Source of the DNA: Nanobdellota archaeon
GTDB taxonomy: Archaea > Nanobdellota > Nanobdellia > Pacearchaeales > GW2011-AR1
Assembly: GCA_030648155.1 (NCBI GenBank)
Contig: JAUSIK010000016.1
Location: 17,944-81,943 of the forward strand
Reading direction: 5' to 3'
Length of the DNA stretch: 64,000 bases
In this document: positions 29,583 through 39,216 of the stretch, piece after piece
Layout: every line of letters starts with the position of its first letter
How positions within the stretch are numbered: position 1 is the first letter of the stretch
Notes under the pieces: model-generated
Database searches by the model: none
Told to the model about the DNA's origin: nothing
Seen by the model: only the letters and a program-made list of their open reading frames with translations
Position numbers and translations under genes: made by a program

Positions 29583-30209
29583 ATGACAGAACAAATTCAA
29601 GAAATAAAAAAAGAATCATCAATGAAAATATTTGATAAGTATGATTCAGTAGATATTGAAATTAAAGATCCTGCACTAAAGCCCTATATTAATATTGAGC
29701 CAAAGTTATTATTAAAATCTCAAGGAAGAAACTTGGAAAAGTTTGGGAAAGTTAGAGTAAATATTATTGAAAGGCTTGCCAATAGATTAGGGGTGCCAGG
29801 CCATAGCGGAAAGAAGCATAAAATAATTACAAATTGGGCTTCTGGAAAATATAATAAAAATATGGCGACTGTTTTGAAAGCCTTAGATATTATTGCTGAA
29901 AAAACAAAAAAGAATCCAATACAAGTTTTGGTAGATGCCATCGGAAATGGATCGCCGAAAGATGAGATTACTGTTATTGAGCAAGCTGGAGCTAGATACC
30001 CTCAAGCGGTTGATGCTTCCCCCATGAGAAGAGTTGACTTGGCTTTAAGATGGATGGTTCAAGGATCTTATCAAAGATGCTTTGGAAAGAAAAAGAAAAT
30101 GAGCGAGAGCTTGGCTGATGAAATTATAAAAGCCTCTCAAGCAAATATGGAAAGCTATTCTGTTTCAAAAAAGAATGAAGCTGAAAAGCAGGCTGATTCT
30201 GCGAGATAA
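29583..30209 (+). CDS. rps7: Ribosomal protein uS7
   Basis: KNPIQVLVDAIGNGSPKDEITVIEQAGARYPQAVDASPMRRVDLALRW. Confidence 0.95.
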   Translation: MTEQIQEIKKESSMKIFDKYDSVDIEIKDPALKPYINIEPKLLLKSQGRNLEKFGKVRVNIIERLANRLGVPGHSGKKHKIITNWASGKYNKNMATVLKALDIIAEKTKKNPIQVLVDAIGNGSPKDEITVIEQAGARYPQAVDASPMRRVDLALRWMVQGSYQRCFGKKKKMSESLADEIIKASQANMESYSVSKKNEAEKQADSAR

Positions 30210-30227
30210 GTTTAATTCTCAAATTTT

Positions 30228-30911
30228 TTATCTACTTTCTGGCATAAATGGTGAGCTATATGGGGGAGTTTCTTCAGACACTAAATAGGATTCATCAAAC
30301 AGGCTCTCTAAATTTCTAGTTATGCCTGGAACATGACTTAGACCAACATTCACGAGCAAAGGAGATATTCCTTCTTTAATTAAAGAATATATTTTTTTAG
30401 ACATAAACTTGTCTCTTTTTTCAATCTCTCCAAAATATTTATTAAATCTATTTGAAGCAACTTTAACTGCAAATTTGCTTGCTTCTTCTGGAGTTTTGTA
30501 AGGTCTACTTTTCCTTTTTAGCTCGCCTTTTAAAAAATCCCTGGCTATTCTAAAAGGAAGAACTGGTGTACAAGCTAATAGTCCTAAGCCTATTAAAGCC
30601 ATTTTGTAAGGAGGATGAGGATCTTCAAACCTAATAAGAGGTTTTCCCTCTTCATTTGCTAAATGTTTTACAGTTGTTGTGTTCCAATCATTTTTATACA
30701 ACGTATAGATAATATAAGGAATACTGCATAAACCTGTTGCTATATCTACAAGGTTGCCTTTGTCTGTTCCCTCTAGTGCTATATAATTATATTCCTGTAC
30801 GATTGGCCTGGCAAAATCTCTTTCTAAAGGCAAAGGAAAATGATTTTCTCCTAGTATCCCTAATATAGATTCTTTCTTTCCAATCTTTACTTTATATTGT
30901 TTATATAGCAT
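30228..30911 (-). CDS. Hypothetical protein, weak TraB/ChaN-like resemblance
   Basis: ILGILGENHFPLPLE...YIALEG...LVNVGLSHVPGI. Confidence 0.4.
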   Translation of the reverse strand: MLYKQYKVKIGKKESILGILGENHFPLPLERDFARPIVQEYNYIALEGTDKGNLVDIATGLCSIPYIIYTLYKNDWNTTTVKHLANEEGKPLIRFEDPHPPYKMALIGLGLLACTPVLPFRIARDFLKGELKRKSRPYKTPEEASKFAVKVASNRFNKYFGEIEKRDKFMSKKIYSLIKEGISPLLVNVGLSHVPGITRNLESLFDESYLVSEETPPYSSPFMPESR

Positions 30912-31006
30912 AAAGAAACAGCAATTCTAATACTTTTAAACTTTTCTTCAGATAATTTTAAAAACCCTCTTTATTATGATCACTTATCTAAAAATTATTA
31001 GAAATA

Positions 31007-34000
31007 TTGAAAATGGCAGAGAAAGAAACAAGCTTACAGAAAATTCAAAGACTTATTTCGACACAGAAGAATATAAGAAACGTAGCAACGAGTGCGCATA
31101 TACACCACGGGAAGTGTATTAGCGGGGACTCTCGTATTATGCTTACTGATGGAAATATTAGATTGGCTAAGGATATTTTTGATGAAGTCTCCAAAAATGG
31201 AGACATATACGAAGAAAATGAGGATCATACTGTATATGCTCCTAAAGAAAAAATAGAGATATTCTCACTTAATAAAAATGAAGGGAAAATAGAAAAAAAA
31301 GATATTCAATATGTATGGAGATTAAAAGGCGGAAACACTATTAAGATAAAATTAAGAAATGGATTTGAAATTACAACTACTCCTGAACATAAATATATTG
31401 TTTTCAGGGATGGTTTTGTTGATGCGGAAGCTAAAGATTTGAGACTTGGAGATAGAGTTGTTTGTTCTAGAAAATTAGATATAATCAGTAATGTAGAGAT
31501 GAAAAAAGATGCTCTTAATTTATTTTCCCAAAAGAACTTTTATGTCAAGCTTTCTAATGAGTTTAATCTTGAATTAAAAAATAAGATACGATCTTATGGC
31601 ATAAAAAATATTAGAACTACTATTAAACCTGCATCTGTTAGGGATGGAATAAATAAAAATAGATATAATATTAAAGACTACTTAGAGATTTGCAGAACAT
31701 TTGAAATTAATTTAAATGATGCATATGATAAAATTGATTTGATATTTTATAGATCGGGGAAACAGAGAGGGCAAAATGCCAGTACAATGAGATTACCAAA
31801 AACTGAACAAGAATTTAAAGAATTATTCTACCTTGCTGGCTTGTTTATTGGAGATGGATCTGGAAGGAAGTTTATAGCTGGAAAAGACCAACTTGCAATA
31901 ATAATGCAGGATATATGCCGTAAATTTTTGATTAAAACAAGAAGAGTAGAAAGAAGAGATAGAACGCCTGAAATCCATACTGATAATTTAACGTTAGTAC
32001 AAATTTTTAATAGTTTATTTGATTACCCCTTAAAAAAGAAGTCCCATAATGTTAAAATTTCTCAATTCGTTTGGAAAAGTAATAATGAGTATACCTCTCA
32101 TCTATTGAAAGGATATTTTGATACCGATGGTTGTGTTGAGAAATCCAGAAGAGCAATAACTATTTCTTCAGCAAGTCGAAGAATGATCGAAGATTTACAT
32201 CTTTTATTATTAAGATTTGGCTGTATATCAATTAAAGAAAAAGATAATACTATATCTATCTCTGGAACATCTGCAATTAATTTCCAAAAAGAAATTGGAT
32301 TTGTAATGAATGAAAAATCTGAAAAATTAAGAAATTTAGTCGGTAAGGTTTCAGGGAGTATTGTATGTGATACAATTAAAGTTGGAGATCAGGTCATGTT
32401 AATTAATAAAAAAGTAAAAGATTATTCTTCAAATGAATTAGCATATGTTGAAGTTAATCAAATAGAATCTTCATTTGAAGAAGTAGTTTATGACTTTACC
32501 ATACCTGAAAATCATAATTTCGTTGCTGAAGGAATGGTTATACATAATACAGCTTTCACAGATGTGCTTTTAGCTGCAGCTGGATTAATGTCAGAGAAGG
32601 CTGCTGGAGATTTAGAACAGGGAATGACAACTTGGCAGCATGCTGATGAACAGGAGAGACTAATGACTGTTGATGCTGCAAATGTTTCTATGGCCCACAA
32701 ATATGCCGATGAAGAATATTTAATTAATTTAATTGATACTCCAGGACATGTTGATTTTGGCGGAAATGTAACTCGAGCCATGAGAGCTATTGATGGTACT
32801 TTCGTATTAGTTTGTGCCTCTGAAGGAATTATGCCTCAAACTGAAACAGTATTAAAACAAGCAATTAGGGAAAGAGTAAAACCTGTTCTTTTTATCAATA
32901 AAGTTGATCGATTGATAAGAGAATTAAAATTAACTCCTGAAGGAATGCAAGAAAGATTTATGAAAATTATTGAGCAATTTAATAATTTTATTATGCAAAT
33001 TGCTGAACCTGAATTCAAAGAAAAATGGAAAGTTAATGTTGCCGATGGAAGCGTTGCATTCGGGTCAGCAAGAGATAATTGGGCATTGTCATTGCCTTTT
33101 ATGAAAAAGAATAATGTAAGTTTTAAAGATATTATTAAGCTTTATGAAATGGAAGAAGCTGATAGAAAGAAGTGGGTATGGCAAAATGCTCCATTGCATG
33201 ATGTTATTTTAGATATAGCTGTAAAACATCTCCCAAACCCTCTAGAAGCTCAAAAATATAGAATTCCTAAAATATGGAGGGGAGATCCTGAAAGCAAATT
33301 TGGGCAGGAATTAATTTCTTGCAGTAAAGAAGGAGAAGTAGGATTTGTAATTACTAGAATTATAATAGATCCAAAATCTGGAAAGGAAATTGCTGCAGGA
33401 AGATTATATTCTGGTACTATTGTAAATGGGATGGAGGTCTACGCAAATAATGCAAAGAAAAGTGCTAGAATACAACAGGTTTTAGTTTACAACGGAATAA
33501 AACCAGAACAAGTTGAAAGAGTCCCAGCAGGAAATGTTTTGGCTATTACTGGATTAAATGTTGATGTTGGAGAAACAATTACATTGCAACCACAAACTCC
33601 CTTTGAGGAAATAAAACACATATTTCAACCGGTAATTACTAAATCGATTGAAGTTGTGAGATCTGCAGATTTGCCTAAATTAATTGAAGTATTAAGAAAA
33701 GTTGGAAAAGAGGACCCTAGCATAAAAATAGAAATTAATGAAGAAACTGGAGAAAATTTATTATCTGGAATGGGAGAATTGCACTTAGAAATTATTGAAG
33801 GCAGAATTAAAAATGAAAAAGGGCTTGAGGTTAAAACAGGAAACCCTATCGTAGTCTATAGGGAGACTGTTACAAAACCTAGCTCCAAATTGGAAATTAG
33901 AACACCAAATGGACATAATATTTTCTTCTTTAGCATGGAACCATTAGAAGAAGAAGTTTACAATGCTATAGAAAGAGGGGACCTTCCTGAAGAAAGATTA

Positions 34001-34636
34001 AAAAAGAGAGCAGAAGTTGCTTGGAAGAAACTTTCTGAACTTGGAATAAGCAATGAAGAAGCAAGACAATATAAAGAAATTTACAAAGGAAACGTTTTTG
34101 AAGATAGAACTAGAGGACTTGTATTGTTAGGGGAAGTTATTGATTCTATTATGGATGGATGGAAATTAGTAATTGATGCTGGTCCGCTTGCTAGAGAGCC
34201 ATTAATGAAAACAAAAATAATATTGCACGATGCTAAATTACACGTAGACCACATGCACAGAGGCCCTGCACAAATTTATCCTGCTGTAAGAAACGGAATG
34301 TTCGACTCTATGACTGCTGGAGGGGCTGGATTAGTTGAGCCTGTACAGACCCATAGAATAGAAGTTCCGGTAGAATTTATGGGAACGGTTACATCACTAG
34401 TTGGAGGGAAAAGAGGAGTTTTGATCAATGTTGAACAAGAAGGGCCTGATGTAGTTATAGTGGCGAAAATTCCAGTTGCAGAAATGATAGGATGGAGCAA
34501 CGATTTGAGATCAGCAACAGAGGGAAGAGGAATATCTTCTTTGGCAGACCAGCAATTCCAGAAACTTCCTAGAGAACTTCAAGAAAATGTTATAAGAAAA
34601 ATCAGAGAAAGAAAAGGTTTGAGTGAAAATCAGTAA
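31007..34636 (+). CDS. fusA: Translation elongation factor EF-2, intein-containing
   Basis: NVATSAHIHHGK-[intein]-TAFTDVLLAAAGLMSEKAAGDLEQGMTTWQHADEQERLMTVDAANVSM; INVEQEGPDVVIVAKIPVAEMIG. Confidence 0.95.
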   Translation: MKMAEKETSLQKIQRLISTQKNIRNVATSAHIHHGKCISGDSRIMLTDGNIRLAKDIFDEVSKNGDIYEENEDHTVYAPKEKIEIFSLNKNEGKIEKKDIQYVWRLKGGNTIKIKLRNGFEITTTPEHKYIVFRDGFVDAEAKDLRLGDRVVCSRKLDIISNVEMKKDALNLFSQKNFYVKLSNEFNLELKNKIRSYGIKNIRTTIKPASVRDGINKNRYNIKDYLEICRTFEINLNDAYDKIDLIFYRSGKQRGQNASTMRLPKTEQEFKELFYLAGLFIGDGSGRKFIAGKDQLAIIMQDICRKFLIKTRRVERRDRTPEIHTDNLTLVQIFNSLFDYPLKKKSHNVKISQFVWKSNNEYTSHLLKGYFDTDGCVEKSRRAITISSASRRMIEDLHLLLLRFGCISIKEKDNTISISGTSAINFQKEIGFVMNEKSEKLRNLVGKVSGSIVCDTIKVGDQVMLINKKVKDYSSNELAYVEVNQIESSFEEVVYDFTIPENHNFVAEGMVIHNTAFTDVLLAAAGLMSEKAAGDLEQGMTTWQHADEQERLMTVDAANVSMAHKYADEEYLINLIDTPGHVDFGGNVTRAMRAIDGTFVLVCASEGIMPQTETVLKQAIRERVKPVLFINKVDRLIRELKLTPEGMQERFMKIIEQFNNFIMQIAEPEFKEKWKVNVADGSVAFGSARDNWALSLPFMKKNNVSFKDIIKLYEMEEADRKKWVWQNAPLHDVILDIAVKHLPNPLEAQKYRIPKIWRGDPESKFGQELISCSKEGEVGFVITRIIIDPKSGKEIAAGRLYSGTIVNGMEVYANNAKKSARIQQVLVYNGIKPEQVERVPAGNVLAITGLNVDVGETITLQPQTPFEEIKHIFQPVITKSIEVVRSADLPKLIEVLRKVGKEDPSIKIEINEETGENLLSGMGELHLEIIEGRIKNEKGLEVKTGNPIVVYRETVTKPSSKLEIRTPNGHNIFFFSMEPLEEEVYNAIERGDLPEERLKKRAEVAWKKLSELGISNEEARQYKEIYKGNVFEDRTRGLVLLGEVIDSIMDGWKLVIDAGPLAREPLMKTKIILHDAKLHVDHMHRGPAQIYPAVRNGMFDSMTAGGAGLVEPVQTHRIEVPVEFMGTVTSLVGGKRGVLINVEQEGPDVVIVAKIPVAEMIGWSNDLRSATEGRGISSLADQQFQKLPRELQENVIRKIRERKGLSENQ
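31115..32548 (+). mobile_element. Intein in EF-2 P-loop with LAGLIDADG-type endonuclease motifs
   Basis: 478 aa; starts CISGDSRIMLTDG, ends FVAEGMVIHN followed by Thr; motifs LAGLFIGDGSG and LLKGYFDTDGCV. Confidence 0.94.
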
Positions 34637-34694
34637 AATATAAAAGTTGCTATTTTATACCTATATGGTACAATATCGTAACTAGAGTTATGAT

Positions 34695-35501
34695 ATGGTA
34701 ATGTTCAACGAAATTGCAGATGTCTATGATTTCAGAAAGATTTATAAAAAAGATGACTATGTAATGATTATGAAAAGAGTGCTGTACTTAATTATTATAG
34801 TTCTTGTCTTGTCAGCTTCATTATCTTTTTATTTTTTTAAAAAATCAGAGACTCAAACAGAAAAAGAAAGCGAATTGCTTCTTCAAGGGTTAGACGGGAA
34901 TTACACTATATGTACTCTTCCTTATGGGAATGAAAAGAATATTCTTGATCCTAATTATCTTTTAGTAATTGAATCAAAACAAGTAATTTTAGAAGATAAT
35001 AATACTGAAAATTATTTTGAGGATCATTTTAGATTCCTTTGTGCGGTTGACGAACCAGGCCATAGGAAAGTGAGATGGCTTTATGCTATAGGTGAATATA
35101 AGAAAATAATAGAGGATGATGTAGGAACAACTGATAATGATCGGCATGAAATAATTAATGTTCATTCTGTTAAAGGGAGTCTTAAAAAAATATCAGATAT
35201 TACAAAAGTAATCCAAAAAAAACGAGCCTTAGAGATCATAGGATATTGTATCGGAGAATTCGACGAAGAGAAAGTGAATTTTGGTTTCTGTCAAAAAACC
35301 TATCCTTCTCTTGGGATAACCACTCTTTGCTTAACAGCTTATTCTATAGACGTAACAGAAAATAACCTTGGGAATACTCAATTTACTATGGGATTGATAG
35401 ATCTTGAAACTGGAGAATGCGAAAAAAAATTGGTAAATCAGAATGCGGTAAGAGATCCAAACCCTCCCTTGCCCATATTACCCCTCCCCTTTGACAATTA
35501 G
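34695..35501 (+). CDS. Membrane-anchored hypothetical protein
   Basis: TM segment VLYLIIIVLVLSASLSFYFF; internal ATG near 34773 is a plausible true start. Confidence 0.5.
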   Translation: MVMFNEIADVYDFRKIYKKDDYVMIMKRVLYLIIIVLVLSASLSFYFFKKSETQTEKESELLLQGLDGNYTICTLPYGNEKNILDPNYLLVIESKQVILEDNNTENYFEDHFRFLCAVDEPGHRKVRWLYAIGEYKKIIEDDVGTTDNDRHEIINVHSVKGSLKKISDITKVIQKKRALEIIGYCIGEFDEEKVNFGFCQKTYPSLGITTLCLTAYSIDVTENNLGNTQFTMGLIDLETGECEKKLVNQNAVRDPNPPLPILPLPFDN

Positions 35502-35583
35502 GTTTTTTAGAAGTGTCTCTCGACTATCAAAATAATTTCTTTAGTATATAAAAACTTTTAAAGCCATTTAAAATATTCTGATT

Positions 35584-35997
35584 ATGTCAAAAATAAAATT
35601 AGAAGATTTACATCCTGTATTGTATAGTATATTTACTGCAGGATGTGAACTGCAAAATGCTTTGGAAAAAAGTTTTGGGGAGGAGAGAAAAGATCGAATT
35701 GCTTTGAATCTAACTAGAAAGGTTGAAGAAAATCCCAATAAAATAATTAGATATGATAATTTTGAAGGCAGAAAAGAAAATGTATATGCAATAGAAAATA
35801 TCTGGAGAGTTCATTTTGGCAAGGAATCAGAAAAAGGATTTTCTGATGAAAACCTAAGTATGGTTTTTTCAAATAAAAATGGCCGGAAAAAAGTTTCAGG
35901 GGAAGCAGGTTTAATTGCTGAAGATTTAAGAAAAATATATGATTTAAGCTATACTCCTAGAGTTTATATAAATGAGAAATTGAAGCAAAATATATAA
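35584..35997 (+). CDS. Hypothetical protein
   Basis: 137-aa ORF with TATA-like upstream region. Confidence 0.5.
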   Translation: MSKIKLEDLHPVLYSIFTAGCELQNALEKSFGEERKDRIALNLTRKVEENPNKIIRYDNFEGRKENVYAIENIWRVHFGKESEKGFSDENLSMVFSNKNGRKKVSGEAGLIAEDLRKIYDLSYTPRVYINEKLKQNI

Positions 35998-36019
35998 ATA
36001 AGATTGTTTAATATATTGT

Positions 36020-36364
36020 ATGGAAAGAGAATTGAGTTCTAAGGAATTGTATAAAATAGGGAAATTATACGAAAGAGAAAGTAAAATTGCTCCTGAAGAA
36101 AGGAAAAGGATTGGGAGTGGAGAAAGGTTTATGGATGGTTCTACTCAAATAACAATAATGAGATTCCCTGGGCAGACCAGTATTTATGAGAAAAGACCTG
36201 GATTAAAAATTATGGATTATAATGGAACTGAACATGAAGTGGGTATTTGTGACCACCTTGCTATTATATCTACTCAAATGAGTGAGGATGAAGTTAATGA
36301 AGAGCATAAACGAAGAAGGAGAGTTTTTGAAATGAGCGAGAATTATAGAGCGGTAATAGTATGA
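36020..36364 (+). CDS. Hypothetical protein
   Basis: 114-aa ORF overlapping the next start. Confidence 0.5.
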   Translation: MERELSSKELYKIGKLYERESKIAPEERKRIGSGERFMDGSTQITIMRFPGQTSIYEKRPGLKIMDYNGTEHEVGICDHLAIISTQMSEDEVNEEHKRRRRVFEMSENYRAVIV

Positions 36365-36834
36365 GCGGGACTAAAGAAGATAAAAAATTATATGAAAAAG
36401 TTCTATCAGATAATGAAAAATATTATACTTTATTCAGAAAACTAATAGAAGTGAATAGATTAAAAGGAAGAGACCATGAAATTCTTTGCGATTATTTAGA
36501 ATGCAGGGAGAATGGATTAATGGGAAATGCATCTAAATATTTATTTTATGATCAGGTGTTTTCTGATATCAAATCAAGGGTAGTAGATAGAGTGGGAGAG
36601 GCAATAGATATTGGGGATTTGCAGAGAAGAAATGAACTTACAAAAAATCTTATTCAAGAATGGGTAGATAAAAAAGGCCACAATCAATGCTGGTATTATC
36701 CAGAGATATTTATAGCATTAGGATTAATTCATAATGTAGATGTTTCTAAATGCCCTGAACTTCCACCTAGGGAGGAGTTTTCACAACACTGTAAAATTTA
36801 TGAGGAACGATTATATGATGGAAGAAAAGAGTAA
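36361..36834 (+). CDS. Hypothetical protein
   Basis: 157-aa ORF, 4-nt overlap with previous. Confidence 0.5.
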   Translation: MSGTKEDKKLYEKVLSDNEKYYTLFRKLIEVNRLKGRDHEILCDYLECRENGLMGNASKYLFYDQVFSDIKSRVVDRVGEAIDIGDLQRRNELTKNLIQEWVDKKGHNQCWYYPEIFIALGLIHNVDVSKCPELPPREEFSQHCKIYEERLYDGRKE

Positions 36835-37013
36835 ACTTTTTGAAATGTTTAAATTATTTTATTGTCAATATATTATACAAAAATAAGATTAGAAGCAACT
36901 TTATTCTATTGGACTTTAATTTTAAGCTAGCCCATAAATAATTTCTATATAAGCATTTGTTGTCACTTTAATAAATGAAAATTGCCAATAAAATTTATAT
37001 AATGTAAACAATA

Positions 37014-37589
37014 TTGAAAAATATGAAAAAAACATTAATGGGTTTATTGTTTTGTGGTCTTCCTTTAAATGGATGTTCTGATACAAGAGCAGACCTTATG
37101 AATAAAAATCAGCCGGTATATAAGGTCGAGCGTTCTCTTGAGAGAGATAACATTAATAAAAGATTAAAATTATCAAATGATCCAAATCAACTTATGTGGG
37201 TATATTGCCTTGGTATGAATGGTGATGTAGTTATTAGTTCACCCGTATTGGGAAAAGTAAGTTCCTCTAGCAAAAGGTTGGAGCCTTCTTCTGTAGATGC
37301 CGATAGTCCTATTAACTCTACAATTGGGGATGTTCGTTATAGTACAAACGAACTTATGTCTGCAGATGGGACTTATGGAGGCTCTGATCCTTATGTTTAT
37401 TGGTTTACTCCAGAAGGGCAGTACTTTCAATGGAATGGACAATATATAGTAAGCAATGTTCCATTAAGAGTAGAAAAACAAGTGTTTAATGTTGAAAAAA
37501 TTGATTATGATGAAATTAATAAAGCAAGAAACGCTGAAGCTGTTTTAAAAAGTGGCGGAAAAATAAATAATAAATTAGAAATTAAATAG
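37014..37589 (+). CDS. Putative exported lipoprotein-like protein
   Basis: MKNMKKTLMGLLFCGLPLNGCSD lipobox-like N-terminus. Confidence 0.5.
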   Translation: MKNMKKTLMGLLFCGLPLNGCSDTRADLMNKNQPVYKVERSLERDNINKRLKLSNDPNQLMWVYCLGMNGDVVISSPVLGKVSSSSKRLEPSSVDADSPINSTIGDVRYSTNELMSADGTYGGSDPYVYWFTPEGQYFQWNGQYIVSNVPLRVEKQVFNVEKIDYDEINKARNAEAVLKSGGKINNKLEIK

Positions 37590-37638
37590 TTAGAAAGATA
37601 TTTAAGGTGTGACTGGCTTTTATGGTAGAGGTGATAAA

Positions 37639-38064
37639 ATGGCTGTACCAAATGTTGATGTTAATTTATTAGCAGTTCTAGTTTCTGGAGTTATTGCATT
37701 TATTATTGGCGGATTATGGTATTCCCCTTTACTTTTTGGAAATGCATGGATGAAAGGTAGTAACATGAATATTAAAGACATGAAAAAGGCAAGTCAGAAA
37801 GGAATGAGTAATAAGTACATTATTACTTTTTTAGGGTCTTTATTAACGGCTTACATATTAGCGCATTTTGTTAAATATTTAACTGCTGCAAATTTCATGG
37901 AAGGGATGCAAGCAGGTATGTGGATTTGGCTTGGATTTATTGTTCCTGTATCACTTGGATCAGTTTTATGGGAAGGCAAGAGCATGAAATTTTTCTTTAT
38001 TAATATTGGATATTATTTTGTTTCGATATTATTAATGGGTGGAATTTTAGCTGTCTGGCAGTGA
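37639..38064 (+). CDS. DUF1761 membrane protein
   Basis: VNLLAVLVSGVIAFIIGGLWYSPLLFGNAWMK; ATG at 37639 preferred. Confidence 0.8.
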   Translation: MAVPNVDVNLLAVLVSGVIAFIIGGLWYSPLLFGNAWMKGSNMNIKDMKKASQKGMSNKYIITFLGSLLTAYILAHFVKYLTAANFMEGMQAGMWIWLGFIVPVSLGSVLWEGKSMKFFFINIGYYFVSILLMGGILAVWQ

Positions 38065-38146
38065 GATTATTTTTGTGAAAAGAAAGTAGCCTGCATCATT
38101 TTTCAAAGAGATCAAAGTATTTATAGTTTTATTAACTAAATGAGGT

Positions 38147-38641
38147 ATGAAGGAAAACAAAATACATCCTGAAACTCGAATAGGCCATGTGCACTTAAAA
38201 GTATCAAATATTGAGAGGGCATTAAAATTTTATAAAGATATTTTAGGTTTTGAAATTACCCAAAGATATGGTGATGAGGCTGTTTTTTTATCTGCTGGAG
38301 GATATCATCACCACATTGGACTGAATACATGGGAGAGTAAAGATGGCGAACCTCCAGGCGAAGGGTATACTGGCCTTTATCATTTTGCTATTCTTTTGCC
38401 TTCTAAAAAAGAATTGGCAAAAGTTTTGAAAAGGTTAATAGATGCAAAGTATTCAATTGATGGAATGGCGGATCATGGGGTTTCTGAAGCGATTTACTTA
38501 CACGACCCTGATTACAATGGAATTGAGCTTTATGCAGATAGGCCGAAAAATGAATGGCCAAGAGATAGAAATGGAAATTTATTGATGGGAACTAAATCTT
38601 TAAATGTTAAGGATCTTTTGGATGAATTGGACAAAAAATGA
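38147..38641 (+). CDS. VOC/glyoxalase superfamily protein
   Basis: IGHVHLKVSNIERALKFYKDILGFEI...HHIGLNTWES...YLHDPDYNGIELYAD. Confidence 0.9.
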   Translation: MKENKIHPETRIGHVHLKVSNIERALKFYKDILGFEITQRYGDEAVFLSAGGYHHHIGLNTWESKDGEPPGEGYTGLYHFAILLPSKKELAKVLKRLIDAKYSIDGMADHGVSEAIYLHDPDYNGIELYADRPKNEWPRDRNGNLLMGTKSLNVKDLLDELDKK

Positions 38642-38678
38642 AAACAATAAAATCTATGATTTTAAGCTTTCATTTTTT
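38633..38678 (+). repeat. Tandem hairpin unit 1
   Basis: AAAAAATGAAA...AAAATC-TAT-GATTTT...TTTCATTTTTT. Confidence 0.7.
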
Positions 38679-38690
38679 AAGAACATAAGA

Positions 38691-38736
38691 AAAAAATGAA
38701 AACAATAAAATTAAAAATTTTAAGCTTTCATTTTTT
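38691..38736 (+). repeat. Tandem hairpin unit 2
   Basis: AAAAAATGAAA...AAAATT-AAA-AATTTT...TTTCATTTTTT, 58 bp after unit 1. Confidence 0.7.
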
Positions 38737-38754
38737 AAGGATTGAAGAAAAAAA

Positions 38755-39141
38755 ATGAAAACAATTAAACAAAAAATAAAATTTAAAGTTTTGCCTCATG
38801 TAGTATATGAAGCTTTAATGGATTCAAAAAAGCATAGTGCATTTACAGACAGTGATGCTAAAATAAGCAGAAAAATTGGAGGTAAGATTTCAGCATATGA
38901 TGGTTGGATTAAGGGAGAAAATATTGAATTAATTAAAGATAAAAAAATCGTGCAGAAATGGAGAGGGGGAGACTGGCCAGAAGGAATTTATTCTATTGCC
39001 ACATTCGAATTAATAAAAACTGAAAATGGTTGTGAATTAATATTCACGCAGACTGAAGTGCCTGATGAATTTTACGAGGATGTTTCAGAAGGATGGAAAG
39101 AATATTATTGGGAAAAGATGAAAAGATATTTCTCAATTTAA
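38755..39141 (+). CDS. SRPBCC/AHSA1-domain protein
   Basis: Activator-of-Hsp90-like: VVYEALMDSKKHSAFTDSDAKISRKIGGKISAYDGWIKGENIEL. Confidence 0.85.
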   Translation: MKTIKQKIKFKVLPHVVYEALMDSKKHSAFTDSDAKISRKIGGKISAYDGWIKGENIELIKDKKIVQKWRGGDWPEGIYSIATFELIKTENGCELIFTQTEVPDEFYEDVSEGWKEYYWEKMKRYFSI

Positions 39142-39175
39142 AGTTGTGAAAAATATTACTTGGCCAACAGAAAAC

Positions 39176-39183
39176 TTTAAATA
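39176..39183 (+). promoter_or_regulatory. TATA box of EF-1A
   Basis: TTTAAATA about 34 bp upstream of ATG 39217. Confidence 0.5.
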
Positions 39184-39216
39184 CCCTCTAAAATAAGATT
39201 GATTACACACGTAAAA

